The notes: generated from the sequence alone by a model not told the origin. Shown: positions 1 to 6,675, counted from the first letter of the stretch. The stretch: DNA of 37,101 nucleotides from Vagococcus bubulae (GCF_003950315.1 NZ_NGJT01000019.1:1-37101), one strand, 5' to 3'. Numbers and translations are program-made.

Positions 1-2
1 GA

Positions 3-179
3 ATCTTCCTTTCTAAAATTTGGTTTGGTCACTTTAATTTTACCTGGAAAATTCGTATGTTTCTTTTTTTATGTAAAAAAATAGATGCAGATGAATTTCT
101 TCATCCACATCAAAAATTATACAGCCATATTTTTATGATTGTTTTAAGTTTGCTACCTTATGATAAACATATCAATTAA
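3..179 (+). CDS. 3' end of an unidentified protein gene (58 codons visible)
   Basis: An open frame runs from the window edge to a TAA at 177-179. Its translation is protein-like, rich in aromatic residues and leucine (for example FGHFNFTWKIRMF and PYDKHIN at the end), and it is not a shadow of another gene. The start lies outside the window. I do not recognise the family; a C-terminal domain of a helix-rich regulator is possible but unsupported. A hairpin at 277-300 lies downstream. Confidence 0.45.
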   Translation: MFLSKIWFGHFNFTWKIRMFLFLCKKIDADEFLHPHQKLYSHIFMIVLSLLPYDKHIN

Positions 180-276
180 GAAAGAAGGTGATGGTTGCAT
201 TTGAAACTATTATATTTTGTAAATTTATTTTCTTAATGTACAAAGAATCAAAGAAATCATCACCAAACTATTGAGT

Positions 277-300
277 AATAGAGGCTAATTTGCCTCTATT
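277..300. terminator. Perfect 9-bp hairpin, possible weak terminator
   Basis: AATAGAGGC and GCCTCTATT form a perfect 9-bp stem around a 6-nt loop. The plus-strand side is followed by a CT-rich run ending in TTTT, which is weaker than a classical U tract. It lies between the partial gene at 3-179 and the tRNA-like sequence. Confidence 0.4.
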
Positions 301-311
301 CTCATCCTTTT

Positions 312-400
312 GTGGGCGAACGTGGTGTTTAACTCTAAGAGGCTAAGCAGATGTTTGTTCTCTATTCATCGAGGTGTAGGTTCGAATCCTACCGTCCACG
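312..400 (+). other. tRNA-like sequence: acceptor and T arms only
   Basis: GTGGGCG (312-318) pairs over 7 bp with CGTCCAC (393-399), allowing one G-T pair. A perfect T arm follows class rules, with stem GTAGG/CCTAC and loop TTCGAAT at 376-392. The total of 89 nt fits a long-variable-arm tRNA. I could not fold a normal D arm or a 7-nt anticodon loop with U33 and a pairing stem, position 8 is A instead of U, and no CCA is encoded. It may be a decayed tRNA, a tRNA-like structure of another RNA, or the relic of an integration site. No anticodon can be assigned. Confidence 0.4.
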
Positions 401-408
401 TTACTTTA

Positions 409-437
409 GAAAAATAAAAAACCACTCAGATGAGTGG
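409..437 (-). terminator. Intrinsic terminator of the DUF2187-like gene
   Basis: The stem CCACTC/GAGTGG (422-427 and 432-437) has a 4-nt loop. On the minus strand it is followed at once by TTTTTTATTTTT. It lies just past the stop codon of the gene at 448-666. Confidence 0.85.
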
Positions 438-447
438 CATATCGTAA

Positions 448-666
448 TTAATTTTTACTGTATCGATTTTTATAAATGTATGTTTCCTCATCTACACTAA
501 CCCCAGATTTTTCAACGGTTTTAATCAATACTAAATGGGTATTCTTAAATTTATCTCTGATAATAATCGTATTTTTTAAAATCTGTTCAACTCGACCTAC
601 TACTTTTTCCTGATGCACTGTTGGGTATTCAATAATTGAACCTATAGAAACTAGAGTCTTAGACAT
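448..666 (-). CDS. DUF2187-like small protein
   Basis: A 72-residue protein made almost wholly of short beta strands. It has an early GSIIEYP segment, a central GRVEQILKNTIIIRD segment and a C-terminal TYIYKNRY segment, which is the pattern of the small SH3/KOW-like DUF2187 proteins common in Firmicutes. The function of that family is unknown; the fold is generally regarded as nucleic-acid binding (inference). It starts with ATG after an AAGGG-type ribosome site and is a single-gene unit with its own terminator. In the uninterrupted chromosome it would have been the neighbour downstream of ssrA. Confidence 0.65.
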   Translation of the reverse strand: MSKTLVSIGSIIEYPTVHQEKVVGRVEQILKNTIIIRDKFKNTHLVLIKTVEKSGVSVDEETYIYKNRYSKN

Positions 667-761
667 ATTAAATCAATCCCTTCTAGCTTCTATTATACCA
701 CAGTTTAAAAATTCTCCATTTTTTTAATTACTCCACTCATATTACCTACTAAGAAAATGAC

Positions 762-859
762 ATTCAAAACAAAAAATAAGACTGCTAAACTCTGACATAT
801 CATTGATACATCAAGATTTAAACAGTCTTATCGTTTTAAAGGAATGGAGGCGGCGGGAG
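762..859. repeat. Left attachment-site repeat (attL/attR partner 1)
   Basis: This 98-bp stretch recurs in the same orientation at 13048-13145. The outer 70 bp differ by one base (A816 against G13102). The next 9 bp (832-840 against 13118-13126) are divergent. The last 19 bp, equal to the reverse complement of the tmRNA 3' end (CTCCCGCCGCCTCCA plus TTCC), are identical. The outer part carries a copy of the tmRNA terminator hairpin. After 859 the sequence leaves the tmRNA, so this is a severed 3' tip and not a gene. Confidence 0.88.
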
Positions 860-961
860 CAGATGTCCTTAAATCTCTATTTGTTATTGATAGTTTCCTA
901 CTATAGTATGTAGAAAACATTACGCATTTTAATATCATTATTAAACACTATAAAAATACAA

Positions 962-985
962 ACCGTATTCAATTACGTATTCAAA
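962..985 (+). repeat. Putative integrase arm-binding sites, left end
   Basis: Two adjacent 12-bp units, ACCGTATTCAAT and TACGTATTCAAA, lie about 100 bp inside the left core. The same unit occurs twice in perfect tandem at the right end (13031-13054) in the same orientation. Short direct repeats inside both ends at this distance are typical arm sites for the N-terminal domain of lambda-type integrases. Confidence 0.6.
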
Positions 986-996
986 AAATATTCATT

Positions 997-1008
997 ACCA
1001 CGGGCGAG
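997..1008 (+). repeat. Element-end motif ACCACGGGCGAG
   Basis: The exact reverse complement of this 12-mer lies at 11851-11862, just upstream of the integrase. A third, two-base-longer version (ACCAC-TT-GGGCGAG on the minus strand) lies at 10577-10590 after the AlpA-like gene. GC-rich 12-mers are unexpected in this AT-rich DNA. A site for the excisionase or repressor is a guess. Confidence 0.45.
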
Positions 1009-1044
1009 TTAATTTAATTAAACAAACACTACAAGTATGCATAA

Positions 1045-1605
1045 TCAATCTGATTCATTAAAAGTATATTTCCGCTGAATTTCCAACTCTTTTTCTTTTG
1101 TTATCTTAGAAGTTGAAGGCGGTTTTTTTGATTTATCATCTTGATAAAATGATATTAACAATAGATAGAAGATTGTTTTTATTGATGAAACAGTAGCATA
1201 GATTAAACAAAAAAACCAGATAATTAATATTGTATCAGTCATCTTTAAAGTGGGTTCAAATTTAGTTAAGGATTGAAGTACTATAGACAAAATTAAAACG
1301 ATAAAGTTACTTAATAATGTTTCCAGACTATATTTGAATACGATTTTATCTCCATTTACACCTTTTAATTTTTTCATCACATCAGATTCTGTAATAGTGA
1401 CTATTATTCCAAACAAGGCTATCAAAACACCAATTATTATTGATGTATAATTTATTATAGAATCTAAAATCGAGTCTATCCCTGGTAGTTTTTGACTAAT
1501 AAATTTAAACCTCCAGTTCATCCCAAGCATTATAATTCCAAAAATAAATGGCAAGCTAGTTATCAACCAGTCTAAATTAATATCTTTCTTTTTATTTTTT
1601 TTCAT
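1045..1605 (-). CDS. Four-helix membrane protein, candidate effector of the island cargo
   Basis: A 186-residue protein with hydrophobic segments near residues 13-29, 50-71, 92-112 and 124-152, and a charged C-terminal tail rich in Lys and Glu. It starts 13 bp after the stop of the 304-residue gene at 1619-2533, with an AAGGAT ribosome site inside the gap, so the two form one operon. No enzyme motif is visible. Its position at the non-integrase end is where PICIs carry cargo. A membrane protein paired with a soluble partner resembles sensor-effector arrangements in phage defence, but nothing in the sequence proves that. The last gene before the left end; no clear terminator was seen after it. 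Confidence 0.7.
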   Translation of the reverse strand: MKKNKKKDINLDWLITSLPFIFGIIMLGMNWRFKFISQKLPGIDSILDSIINYTSIIIGVLIALFGIIVTITESDVMKKLKGVNGDKIVFKYSLETLLSNFIVLILSIVLQSLTKFEPTLKMTDTILIIWFFCLIYATVSSIKTIFYLLLISFYQDDKSKKPPSTSKITKEKELEIQRKYTFNESD

Positions 1606-1618
1606 ATTAACATCCTTA

Positions 1619-2533
1619 TCATCTAATTAAGCATTGAATAATGTGCATCCTTCTATTTTCCCTTTCAGCTCCAGGACAATATTTAGTTCCTAATTTATCC
1701 ATCATTGCTAAAAAATTTATTGGATTTCTCCCTTCTATTTCAAATGAGATTTCATCCTGTGGAGAATCAGATATCAAATTAATCATTTCTGACTTTGTTT
1801 CATTAGCTTCTATAATCCTCATCTTAGCTTTATCAAAAACAGTAGGATTATCTCTAATATCTTGAACTAACAAGTTAAATTCATCTTCTTCAATGTTAGC
1901 ATCTCTGCTCTTCCCTACAGATAATGTTAATTCTAAGTAAGGAGACGGTGCTTGTTCCATTCCTTGTAAAACCCTACCTATAGTACTTCTAAATCTCCCT
2001 AAATTCCCTTCCTCTAAAACACCTTCAACGTCTGCAATTCTAACATTAACTGTCCTACAACGTTCAGCCCTTCCAACCCTATCAAAACTATCAAAAGAAA
2101 CAATTCTTTTTAGATCTATTAACTCATCCTCTATAGTGGAGTTAAGATAATACTTAATACCAACTGGTGTTATACTATGCATATTTTTTTGAATCATAAG
2201 TACATCATAGGTTGGATCATATAAACAGCTAACATCTTCACTAACATACTGATCATCATTCAAATCCATAAACTCACTTGGAGTAGCCATACCAGAAAAT
2301 GAAGGAATGTCATTGGTTCTTAATCTCATAAATCTTAAAAACCACATTTCATAAGTTCCATTATAAAAAGCTTCCTCCAACCTTATGTTATCTCCTTTGT
2401 ATGGTCTAATTCTTTGTTCTAATTCTAATTCTAACATTTGATCAATCCAATTTAATAAATTATACCCTACATCCGTATTATCAACTTGATGAGTAATTGT
2501 ATAATATTCACATTTAAACTTTTTTGTAGTCAT
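1619..2533 (-). CDS. DUF6731-like protein, soluble partner of the cargo pair
   Basis: A 304-residue soluble protein. The stretch IRLEEAFYNG followed by WFLRFMRLRTNDIP, then an acidic segment and YDVLMIQKNMHSI, follows the pattern I associate with the DUF6731 family found in Firmicute genomes and mobile elements (recalled, not searched). A long mixed alpha/beta middle follows, ending in a domain with FEIEGRNPINFLAMMDKL. No nuclease, ATPase or protease motif is visible. ATG start behind a strong GGAGG site. It is first in a two-gene operon with the membrane protein at 1045-1605 and has its own promoter (2604-2632) flanked by an inverted repeat, so it can be expressed apart from the packaging genes. 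Confidence 0.6.
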   Translation of the reverse strand: MTTKKFKCEYYTITHQVDNTDVGYNLLNWIDQMLELELEQRIRPYKGDNIRLEEAFYNGTYEMWFLRFMRLRTNDIPSFSGMATPSEFMDLNDDQYVSEDVSCLYDPTYDVLMIQKNMHSITPVGIKYYLNSTIEDELIDLKRIVSFDSFDRVGRAERCRTVNVRIADVEGVLEEGNLGRFRSTIGRVLQGMEQAPSPYLELTLSVGKSRDANIEEDEFNLLVQDIRDNPTVFDKAKMRIIEANETKSEMINLISDSPQDEISFEIEGRNPINFLAMMDKLGTKYCPGAERENRRMHIIQCLIR

Positions 2534-2550
2534 TTTTTTCCTCCAAATAA

Positions 2551-2632
2551 TTATATTAGCTTACCTTCTATATAAAACAAAAAAGACATAAGATAACAAT
2601 AGTATCTTACATCTCAGCTAATATAATCTCAA
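2551..2632 (-). promoter_or_regulatory. Promoter with inverted-repeat operator for the cargo pair
   Basis: On the minus strand a -35 TTGAGA (2627-2632), a 17-bp spacer and a -10 TAAGAT (2604-2609) precede the 304-residue gene. A perfect 11-bp inverted repeat frames the start: one arm, AGCTAATATAA (2616-2626), fills the spacer and its complement lies at 2551-2561 in the untranslated leader. A second 7-bp palindrome, TAAGATA/TATCTTA (2589-2609), covers the -10 box and the likely start site. The layout suggests repressor control. Confidence 0.6.
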
Positions 2633-2639
2633 AGGACTA

Positions 2640-2996
2640 TACGTTTATTATATCAGAACTGACGTTCCCTGTAAAATGATTAGCATGTTAAAAAGATACC
2701 TGATACGAATAATAGTTGCAACAGGTATACACAAAAGGATAGGAATATTGTTCACACCCTTTGACCTGATGTGAATAATAAGCACCTCAGCTTTTTCGCT
2801 ATCACTTTGAGTGATAACGACTGTACACAAACGACTTCTAAGACGTTTAAATTAAATTCTATGAGTGATAGATAATACCTTACCTAATCCTAATTGATTA
2901 TTCTCTAAATTAGCTTCATAATTACAACACCAGTTAAAATGGAGTTAAGCTCAATAGATTATGGAGATATAAATTAATAATAAACTCATAGACATA
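2640..2996. other. Gene-poor stretch inside the island
   Basis: No gene with a ribosome site was found here. An open frame of 60 codons at 2648-2830 on the minus strand has no supporting signal and an unlikely composition. The stretch may be decayed cargo. Confidence 0.5.
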
Positions 2997-3021
2997 GAAA
3001 AAAACACTCAAAACGAATGGT
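2994..3021 (-). terminator. Weak terminator after the lipoprotein gene
   Basis: CATTC/GAGTG (3015-3019 and 3005-3009) form a 5-bp stem with a 5-nt loop. On the minus strand they are followed by a run of seven T. It abuts the stop codon of the lipoprotein gene. Confidence 0.45.
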
Positions 3022-3648
3022 TTAAGTAGTTTCTATTTTTAATGGTGAAGTATTTAATAGTGTAGCGTATGGTTCAGCTATGTTTATAAATATTGGATAA
3101 CCAGGAGTTTCTAAAGTTAGGGCTACGGCTGTTTTAATTTCTTTTCCTGGAAGAAGTTCAGCAAAAAATTTTTTATCATATTCATTATTATATTTTTCTT
3201 GTAATTCGTTGTTTGTTACATATTCGGGATCTTCTATACTTTTATCGTTTGTAGGATATAACATTTCAGCAGCATTTAAATAATTATAGTCTGTCGGGAT
3301 ATTATAAACAGAAGTATCATCTTGTTGCGTGATTTCTAACATATTCGAAAAAGCTTCTTTAGGTACTATATTTCTATCTGATTTGTTAGTTAGAGTGAAC
3401 CAAACTATAATGCCTTCGCTATTATAAGCTTCACCAGTCTGCGTTTTGTCTATCTTTAAATCAAAGTCCGGTGTTTCTAAAAGACTATCTTTAAATGCAT
3501 AACCATCAAAATTAGTTTTAGTTGGTATTTTTTCATTTTTAATACTTGTATTGACTGTTTCTTTAGTAGTTACTTCATTGTTATTCGAACAACTTGTCAA
3601 TAATAATGATAGGGGTAACAACAAACTTAATAATATTTTTTTATTCAT
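3022..3648 (-). CDS. Surface lipoprotein, DUF5067/DUF4352-like
   Basis: The protein starts MNKKILLSLLLP and has a classic lipoprotein signal peptide ending in the lipobox L-T-S-C at about residues 17-20, so it should be exported and lipid-anchored. The mature part begins with a polar, Lys/Thr/Asn-rich linker. A beta-rich domain follows with GIIVWFTLTNKSDRNIVP, typical of the immunoglobulin-like DUF4352/DUF5067 lipoproteins. I chose ATG at 3648: the frame opens three codons earlier with TTG, but that touches the AAGGAG site, while ATG at 3648 sits 9 nt from it. It is a monocistronic cargo gene with terminators before and after. Some phage and island lipoproteins block DNA entry of other phages; that role here is only a possibility. 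Confidence 0.7.
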   Translation of the reverse strand: MNKKILLSLLLPLSLLLTSCSNNNEVTTKETVNTSIKNEKIPTKTNFDGYAFKDSLLETPDFDLKIDKTQTGEAYNSEGIIVWFTLTNKSDRNIVPKEAFSNMLEITQQDDTSVYNIPTDYNYLNAAEMLYPTNDKSIEDPEYVTNNELQEKYNNEYDKKFFAELLPGKEIKTAVALTLETPGYPIFINIAEPYATLLNTSPLKIETT

Positions 3649-3923
3649 TCCAAACAACTCCTTTTTGTTATTTTATAATACCAAAAACAGACACTTTTAT
3701 ATAGTGCATGTTTACAATTCTATTACTATAATATATCCCCTAAAGAGATAAAGAACGATCTACTATCTTTAGAAACATAAGCTAAGTGACTATAATTAAA
3801 AGATACAGGTTCTTTAATATTGTTATATACATTTATGTTTATAATAACGGATTTTAAACCCATTTTACCATCAGATAAGCATCTGATTCTTAGATAATTT
3901 CCTCTGTTGTTACTGTTCTTTTT

Positions 3924-3955
3924 GTAAAAAAATAACCCACTAATTAAAGTGGGTT
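3924..3955 (-). terminator. Strong terminator of the small-terminase operon
   Basis: AACCCACT/AGTGGGTT form an 8-bp stem (3934-3941 and 3948-3955) followed on the minus strand by TATTTTTTTAC. The right arm overlaps the last codons and stop of the gene at 3944-4570, so coding and termination signals are merged. Confidence 0.88.
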
Positions 3956-4570
3956 AACCAATTCCTCAATTCTACCATCTAGTTTATGTGTGTCTAAAAC
4001 ATACTCTATACCTCGATGAATTTCACCATCTATTTCTTGTGCTCCACCTTCCATAATACCTAAAATGTCGCTAGGTTCTGCTTTGATCATATAAATCTTA
4101 CTTTCTTGATATTGATTTTTAAATAAATTCGCAAATTCTACTTTAGGCGTCCAAGACATACCAACTTTTAAGTTAGGCAAACTACCTCGATATAAAGTAA
4201 TCGGCCCTATTTCTTCATATTTAATCTCTGTGTTAGTCAAATAGCCAACTTGTTTAAACTTGTCTACCCACCAATTATAACCAAGAAGTATAGCCGATCC
4301 TTTAGCTAACCAGGTATATATAAGATATTTTTGTTTATCCTCAAAACTTAGATTTTTCCACCATTTTTCCAACATAGCTGGCTTATCAAAAAGAAATGCT
4401 TCCGTAATGGCATATTCCGGACTATCACTATACCAACACCATTCCCTTTGTTTTCTGGCTTCATCCCAAAATAAATCCTCTTGGTATCGAGATAATTTAT
4501 CCAAACCATAAGTATGTCTGAACATATCCCAATATACTTTTAAATTATATTCTTCATTAGTCACCGTCAT
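3944..4570 (-). CDS. Unknown protein with ADP-ribosyltransferase-like motif order
   Basis: A 208-residue protein from ATG at 4570; the frame opens 12 codons earlier with TTG, but TTGAGG precedes the ATG. The N-terminal half is helical and rich in Trp and Tyr. The C-terminal half has LYRGS (residues 126-130), GMSWT (137-141), FANLF (146-150) and RGIEYVLD (186-193). That order of Arg, then Ser/Thr in a beta strand, then Glu, resembles the R-S-E layout of arginine-type ADP-ribosyltransferases and of phage head-associated family members. This is a motif-level impression and not a firm assignment. It is the last gene of the terS operon and could be a packaged or injected protein (inference). Confidence 0.55.
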   Translation of the reverse strand: MTVTNEEYNLKVYWDMFRHTYGLDKLSRYQEDLFWDEARKQREWCWYSDSPEYAITEAFLFDKPAMLEKWWKNLSFEDKQKYLIYTWLAKGSAILLGYNWWVDKFKQVGYLTNTEIKYEEIGPITLYRGSLPNLKVGMSWTPKVEFANLFKNQYQESKIYMIKAEPSDILGIMEGGAQEIDGEIHRGIEYVLDTHKLDGRIEELVNPL

Positions 4571-4612
4571 ATACCTCAATATTTTTTTAGTTTTACAGAA
4601 CAACAAACTAAT

Positions 4613-4801
4613 TCAATCTAAATCAGTTTGTTCTCTTGTACTAAATTTAAACCATTTATTAAAATTAGTTTTCCTTAGATTTTCAGATTCAGAAAAAGAC
4701 ATCTGTTTAAAGGCCTCATATTCTTCAATTTCAGCTTGCTCTTTTGCTCGTAACTGTTTCACTTGTTTTAGTTTATCTATTTCTTGTTTATAAATTCCCA
4801 T
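4613..4801 (-). CDS. Small coiled-coil protein of the packaging operon
   Basis: A 62-residue charged, helical protein with a heptad-like N-terminal half (IDKLKQVKQLRAKEQAEIEE). It starts with ATG behind GGGGGA and lies 12 bp after the stop of the 240-residue gene, in the operon that begins with the small terminase. Family not recognised. Size and composition fit a small scaffold or accessory factor, but this is conjecture. Confidence 0.6.
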   Translation of the reverse strand: MGIYKQEIDKLKQVKQLRAKEQAEIEEYEAFKQMSFSESENLRKTNFNKWFKFSTREQTDLD

Positions 4802-4813
4802 ACTATCCCCCGA

Positions 4814-5536
4814 CTAATTTCTATGTGGTGTATTCCACTTTGTTTTCCAGCCCTCTTTATGGCTATCTTTTAAATCTAAATCTCTTGAAATGGTTCTAAA
4901 CGTCATAATTGATCCATCTTCTTTATCAATGCCTGTTTCCAAGTAAGACGGATACATCGTAGTTGATGGAGATAATAATAATTTTAAAGACTGCTTAATT
5001 TTATTAATTTCAACGATAAATGGGTTTTTAGTTTCTTCATCTAATTCATGTTTCAATAGGTTACGATCATAATCCTTTAACTCATAAGATAAGTTATCTA
5101 AATACTGTAAAATAAATTCATCATCTTTAAACTCTTGATATATTTCTTTATACGCTGTTCGCTTATCTTCTGTACTATTGATTCTTGCTTTTACCTGTAA
5201 TAAGTTGTTGTTTCGTTCTAGCTGAAGTAGTATCTTTTCTTCTGTTGTACTCGGCTCTAGATTTGGTTCTACTGTCGGTGTATAATCATTTTCTATGCTT
5301 TCAAGCTTATGTAATGCTACTGTATAACGATTAGACATCAATTCTTTAATCTTTGTCATTGTTTCACTTCTTAACTGATCTAAATACTCGCTTGTATAAG
5401 TACCCGCTTGTACAAACTTAGCTTGATTGTAAGAATTAATTAACGCTTTATACTCTTTATCCATTCCGTCAAATACACCAAACACATCTACTTTAAACTT
5501 TTCTTTTAACTCACTTAAACTTTTTGCTCGATTCAT
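4814..5536 (-). CDS. Helical protein of the packaging operon, scaffold-like
   Basis: A 240-residue, strongly charged and almost entirely helical protein with no membrane segment or enzyme motif, and a Pro/Thr/Glu-rich break near residues 85-98 (TPTVEPNLEPSTTEEK). ATG overlaps the stop of the preceding gene as ATGA, with AGGAG five bases before, so translation is coupled. It is third in the terS operon. Staphylococcal islands place capsid-remodelling or internal scaffold genes beside terS, so a morphogenesis role is a reasonable guess. I do not recognise the family. Confidence 0.6.
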   Translation of the reverse strand: MNRAKSLSELKEKFKVDVFGVFDGMDKEYKALINSYNQAKFVQAGTYTSEYLDQLRSETMTKIKELMSNRYTVALHKLESIENDYTPTVEPNLEPSTTEEKILLQLERNNNLLQVKARINSTEDKRTAYKEIYQEFKDDEFILQYLDNLSYELKDYDRNLLKHELDEETKNPFIVEINKIKQSLKLLLSPSTTMYPSYLETGIDKEDGSIMTFRTISRDLDLKDSHKEGWKTKWNTPHRN

Positions 5537-5913
5537 TCTTGCTCCTGCTTTCTAATTATTCTGTTTTTAATAAATTGCCATTGATTTGGTTCAATCACTT
5601 GTAATACCTTAAAACAATCACTATCCGTAATCTGATAAAATTTACCGCAACTCTTTCCAATATCTTGAACTTCTTTAATGTAGCCAACACCATTTAACAG
5701 TGATTTATAATACTCAACTGATTCTTCAATTTTCTTTTCAGCATTCTCTTTATATTCTTCTCCATATCGTCCAACACATTGACGTAATAGTTCATAATCA
5801 CTTGTGCTAACGGCTAGTTTCACACTTAAATGGTCAATCAAATCGGGATCTTCTATCATTGGATAGATTGTTTTTTCAAGATTTTTAAGCCTGCTATTCA
5901 TACTAGATTTCAT
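5533..5913 (-). CDS. Unknown protein encoded directly after the small terminase
   Basis: 126 residues: a helical N-terminal part (residues 1-75) and a mixed C-terminal part with two Cys (SCGKFYQITDSDCFKV). It overlaps the terS stop by 11 bp if it starts at ATG 5913; a second ATG at 5901 begins one base after that stop. Neither has a clear ribosome site, so coupling to terS translation is likely. Its downstream end overlaps the next gene by 4 bp. Family not recognised; its place argues for packaging or head-size redirection. Confidence 0.6.
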   Translation of the reverse strand: MKSSMNSRLKNLEKTIYPMIEDPDLIDHLSVKLAVSTSDYELLRQCVGRYGEEYKENAEKKIEESVEYYKSLLNGVGYIKEVQDIGKSCGKFYQITDSDCFKVLQVIEPNQWQFIKNRIIRKQEQE

Positions 5914-6283
5914 CTTTAGTTGTCACACTTTCTAATTTTTCTATTCGTTCCTGTATATCATCAATTTCAAGGGAACGATAAGCAACATCTAAAATCGTTT
6001 TTGCCGACTGTACCCTAACACTAGGCGTTGAGTTTTGTCTATCTTTCATGACTTCTTCTAACACTTGTACTGCTTCATCTGATGCTTTCTGTAACCGCCC
6101 TGTGACTTGTTGCATTAATTCACGCCTAATAACTCGATATTCATTTATAAATGTTTCATCCTTTAAATACTTAAACCCTGTATTCTTATTAATTCCTGCC
6201 ACGTCACATGCCTTTTCAATCGTATCTGTTTCAAATAATGCTCTTAAAAATTTCTCTTGCCTTTGATTTAATATGTCTGCCAT
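5903..6283 (-). CDS. terS: Phage-type terminase small subunit
   Basis: A 126-residue protein. The N-terminal 50 residues (NQRQEKFLRALFETDTIEKA then DVAGINKNTGFKYLKD) form the helix-turn-helix of the phBC6A51/HTH type of small terminase. A long central helix follows, with QEVMKDRQNST-like spacing (VLEEVMKDRQNSTPSVRVQS) that is typical of oligomerising small terminases. No large terminase gene is nearby, which is how satellites redirect a helper's packaging motor to their own DNA. ATG behind GGAGGTG. It heads the packaging operon and has its own leader with a promoter, a terminator and tandem repeats (6311-6465). Confidence 0.8.
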   Translation of the reverse strand: MADILNQRQEKFLRALFETDTIEKACDVAGINKNTGFKYLKDETFINEYRVIRRELMQQVTGRLQKASDEAVQVLEEVMKDRQNSTPSVRVQSAKTILDVAYRSLEIDDIQERIEKLESVTTKDEI

Positions 6284-6310
6284 TGTTTCACCTCCATTTT
6301 GATATACACA

Positions 6311-6329
6311 TTTCGACTATTTTCGACTA
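6311..6329. repeat. Tandem TTTCGACTA sites upstream of terS
   Basis: TTTCGACTA occurs at 6311-6319 and 6321-6329, in phase with one DNA turn (10 bp). It lies 28-46 bp upstream of the terS start, just outside a possible extended -10 (TGTGTATATC on the minus strand). Such helically phased repeats suggest binding of an activator or repressor dimer. Confidence 0.55.
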
Positions 6330-6370
6330 AATGATTTGTTGACACAAACACCTATCATTTCTTTAAAATA

Positions 6371-6420
6371 TAAAAAGAGGACAAATCAACAATTCAAATA
6401 GAATCATCAATTTGCCCTCT
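6371..6420 (-). terminator. Intrinsic terminator in the terS leader
   Basis: AGAGGxCAAAT (6376-6386) pairs with ATTTGxCCTCT (6410-6420) around a 23-nt loop, and the minus strand continues TTTTTATATTTT. It separates the replication module from terS and lies only about 30 nt after the likely start of the promoter at 6457-6465. Confidence 0.75.
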
Positions 6421-6456
6421 GGTTTTTCCAGTCAGACTTTATATATTTATACCCTT

Positions 6457-6465
6457 ATTATACCA
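6457..6465 (-). promoter_or_regulatory. Extended -10 promoter ahead of the terS leader
   Basis: On the minus strand TGG-TATAAT is a perfect extended -10. TTGAAA lies 14 bp upstream, short for a -35. Transcripts would start near 6450, meet the terminator at once and yield an RNA of roughly 75-80 nt unless terminated transcription is overcome. Confidence 0.5.
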
Positions 6466-6490
6466 TAAATATAGCGTTTCAAGTACATTC

Positions 6491-6652
6491 TTATACGTTT
6501 TTCACTACATTTTTATTCGGTTTGATACTCTCAGTTCGGTCAATATGAACCAATTCACCATTTTGAACTCTAAGAGATAACTCACAAAAATCATATACTT
6601 CAATCACTTGTTTTTGTCCTTTTGCATTTTCAAACGTTAATGTATTTTTCAT
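6491..6652 (-). CDS. 53-residue protein of the replication operon
   Basis: A short gene starting MKNTLTFENAKGQKQVIEVY. ATG at 6652 has AGGAG 9 nt before it, and the gene sits 23 bp after the stop of the upstream gene. The protein alternates short strands with charged turns (VYDFCELSLRVQNGELVHID) and looks like a small beta-barrel-type protein. Family not recognised. It is the last gene of the replication block before the terS leader. Confidence 0.6.
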   Translation of the reverse strand: MKNTLTFENAKGQKQVIEVYDFCELSLRVQNGELVHIDRTESIKPNKNVVKNV

Positions 6653-6675
6653 AATATCTACTCCTATTCTATCTT

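Noticed and set aside
191-274. 27-codon open frame on the plus strand after the partial gene
   Set aside because: The only purine-rich run (GAAGGTG) touches the ATG, and the peptide has no recognisable character.
2648-2830. 60-codon open frame on the minus strand
   Set aside because: No ribosome site, odd composition and no neighbours in operon spacing; treated as non-coding.
6339-6344. Plus-strand TTGACA as a promoter
   Set aside because: No fitting -10 box follows and there is no plus-strand gene downstream.
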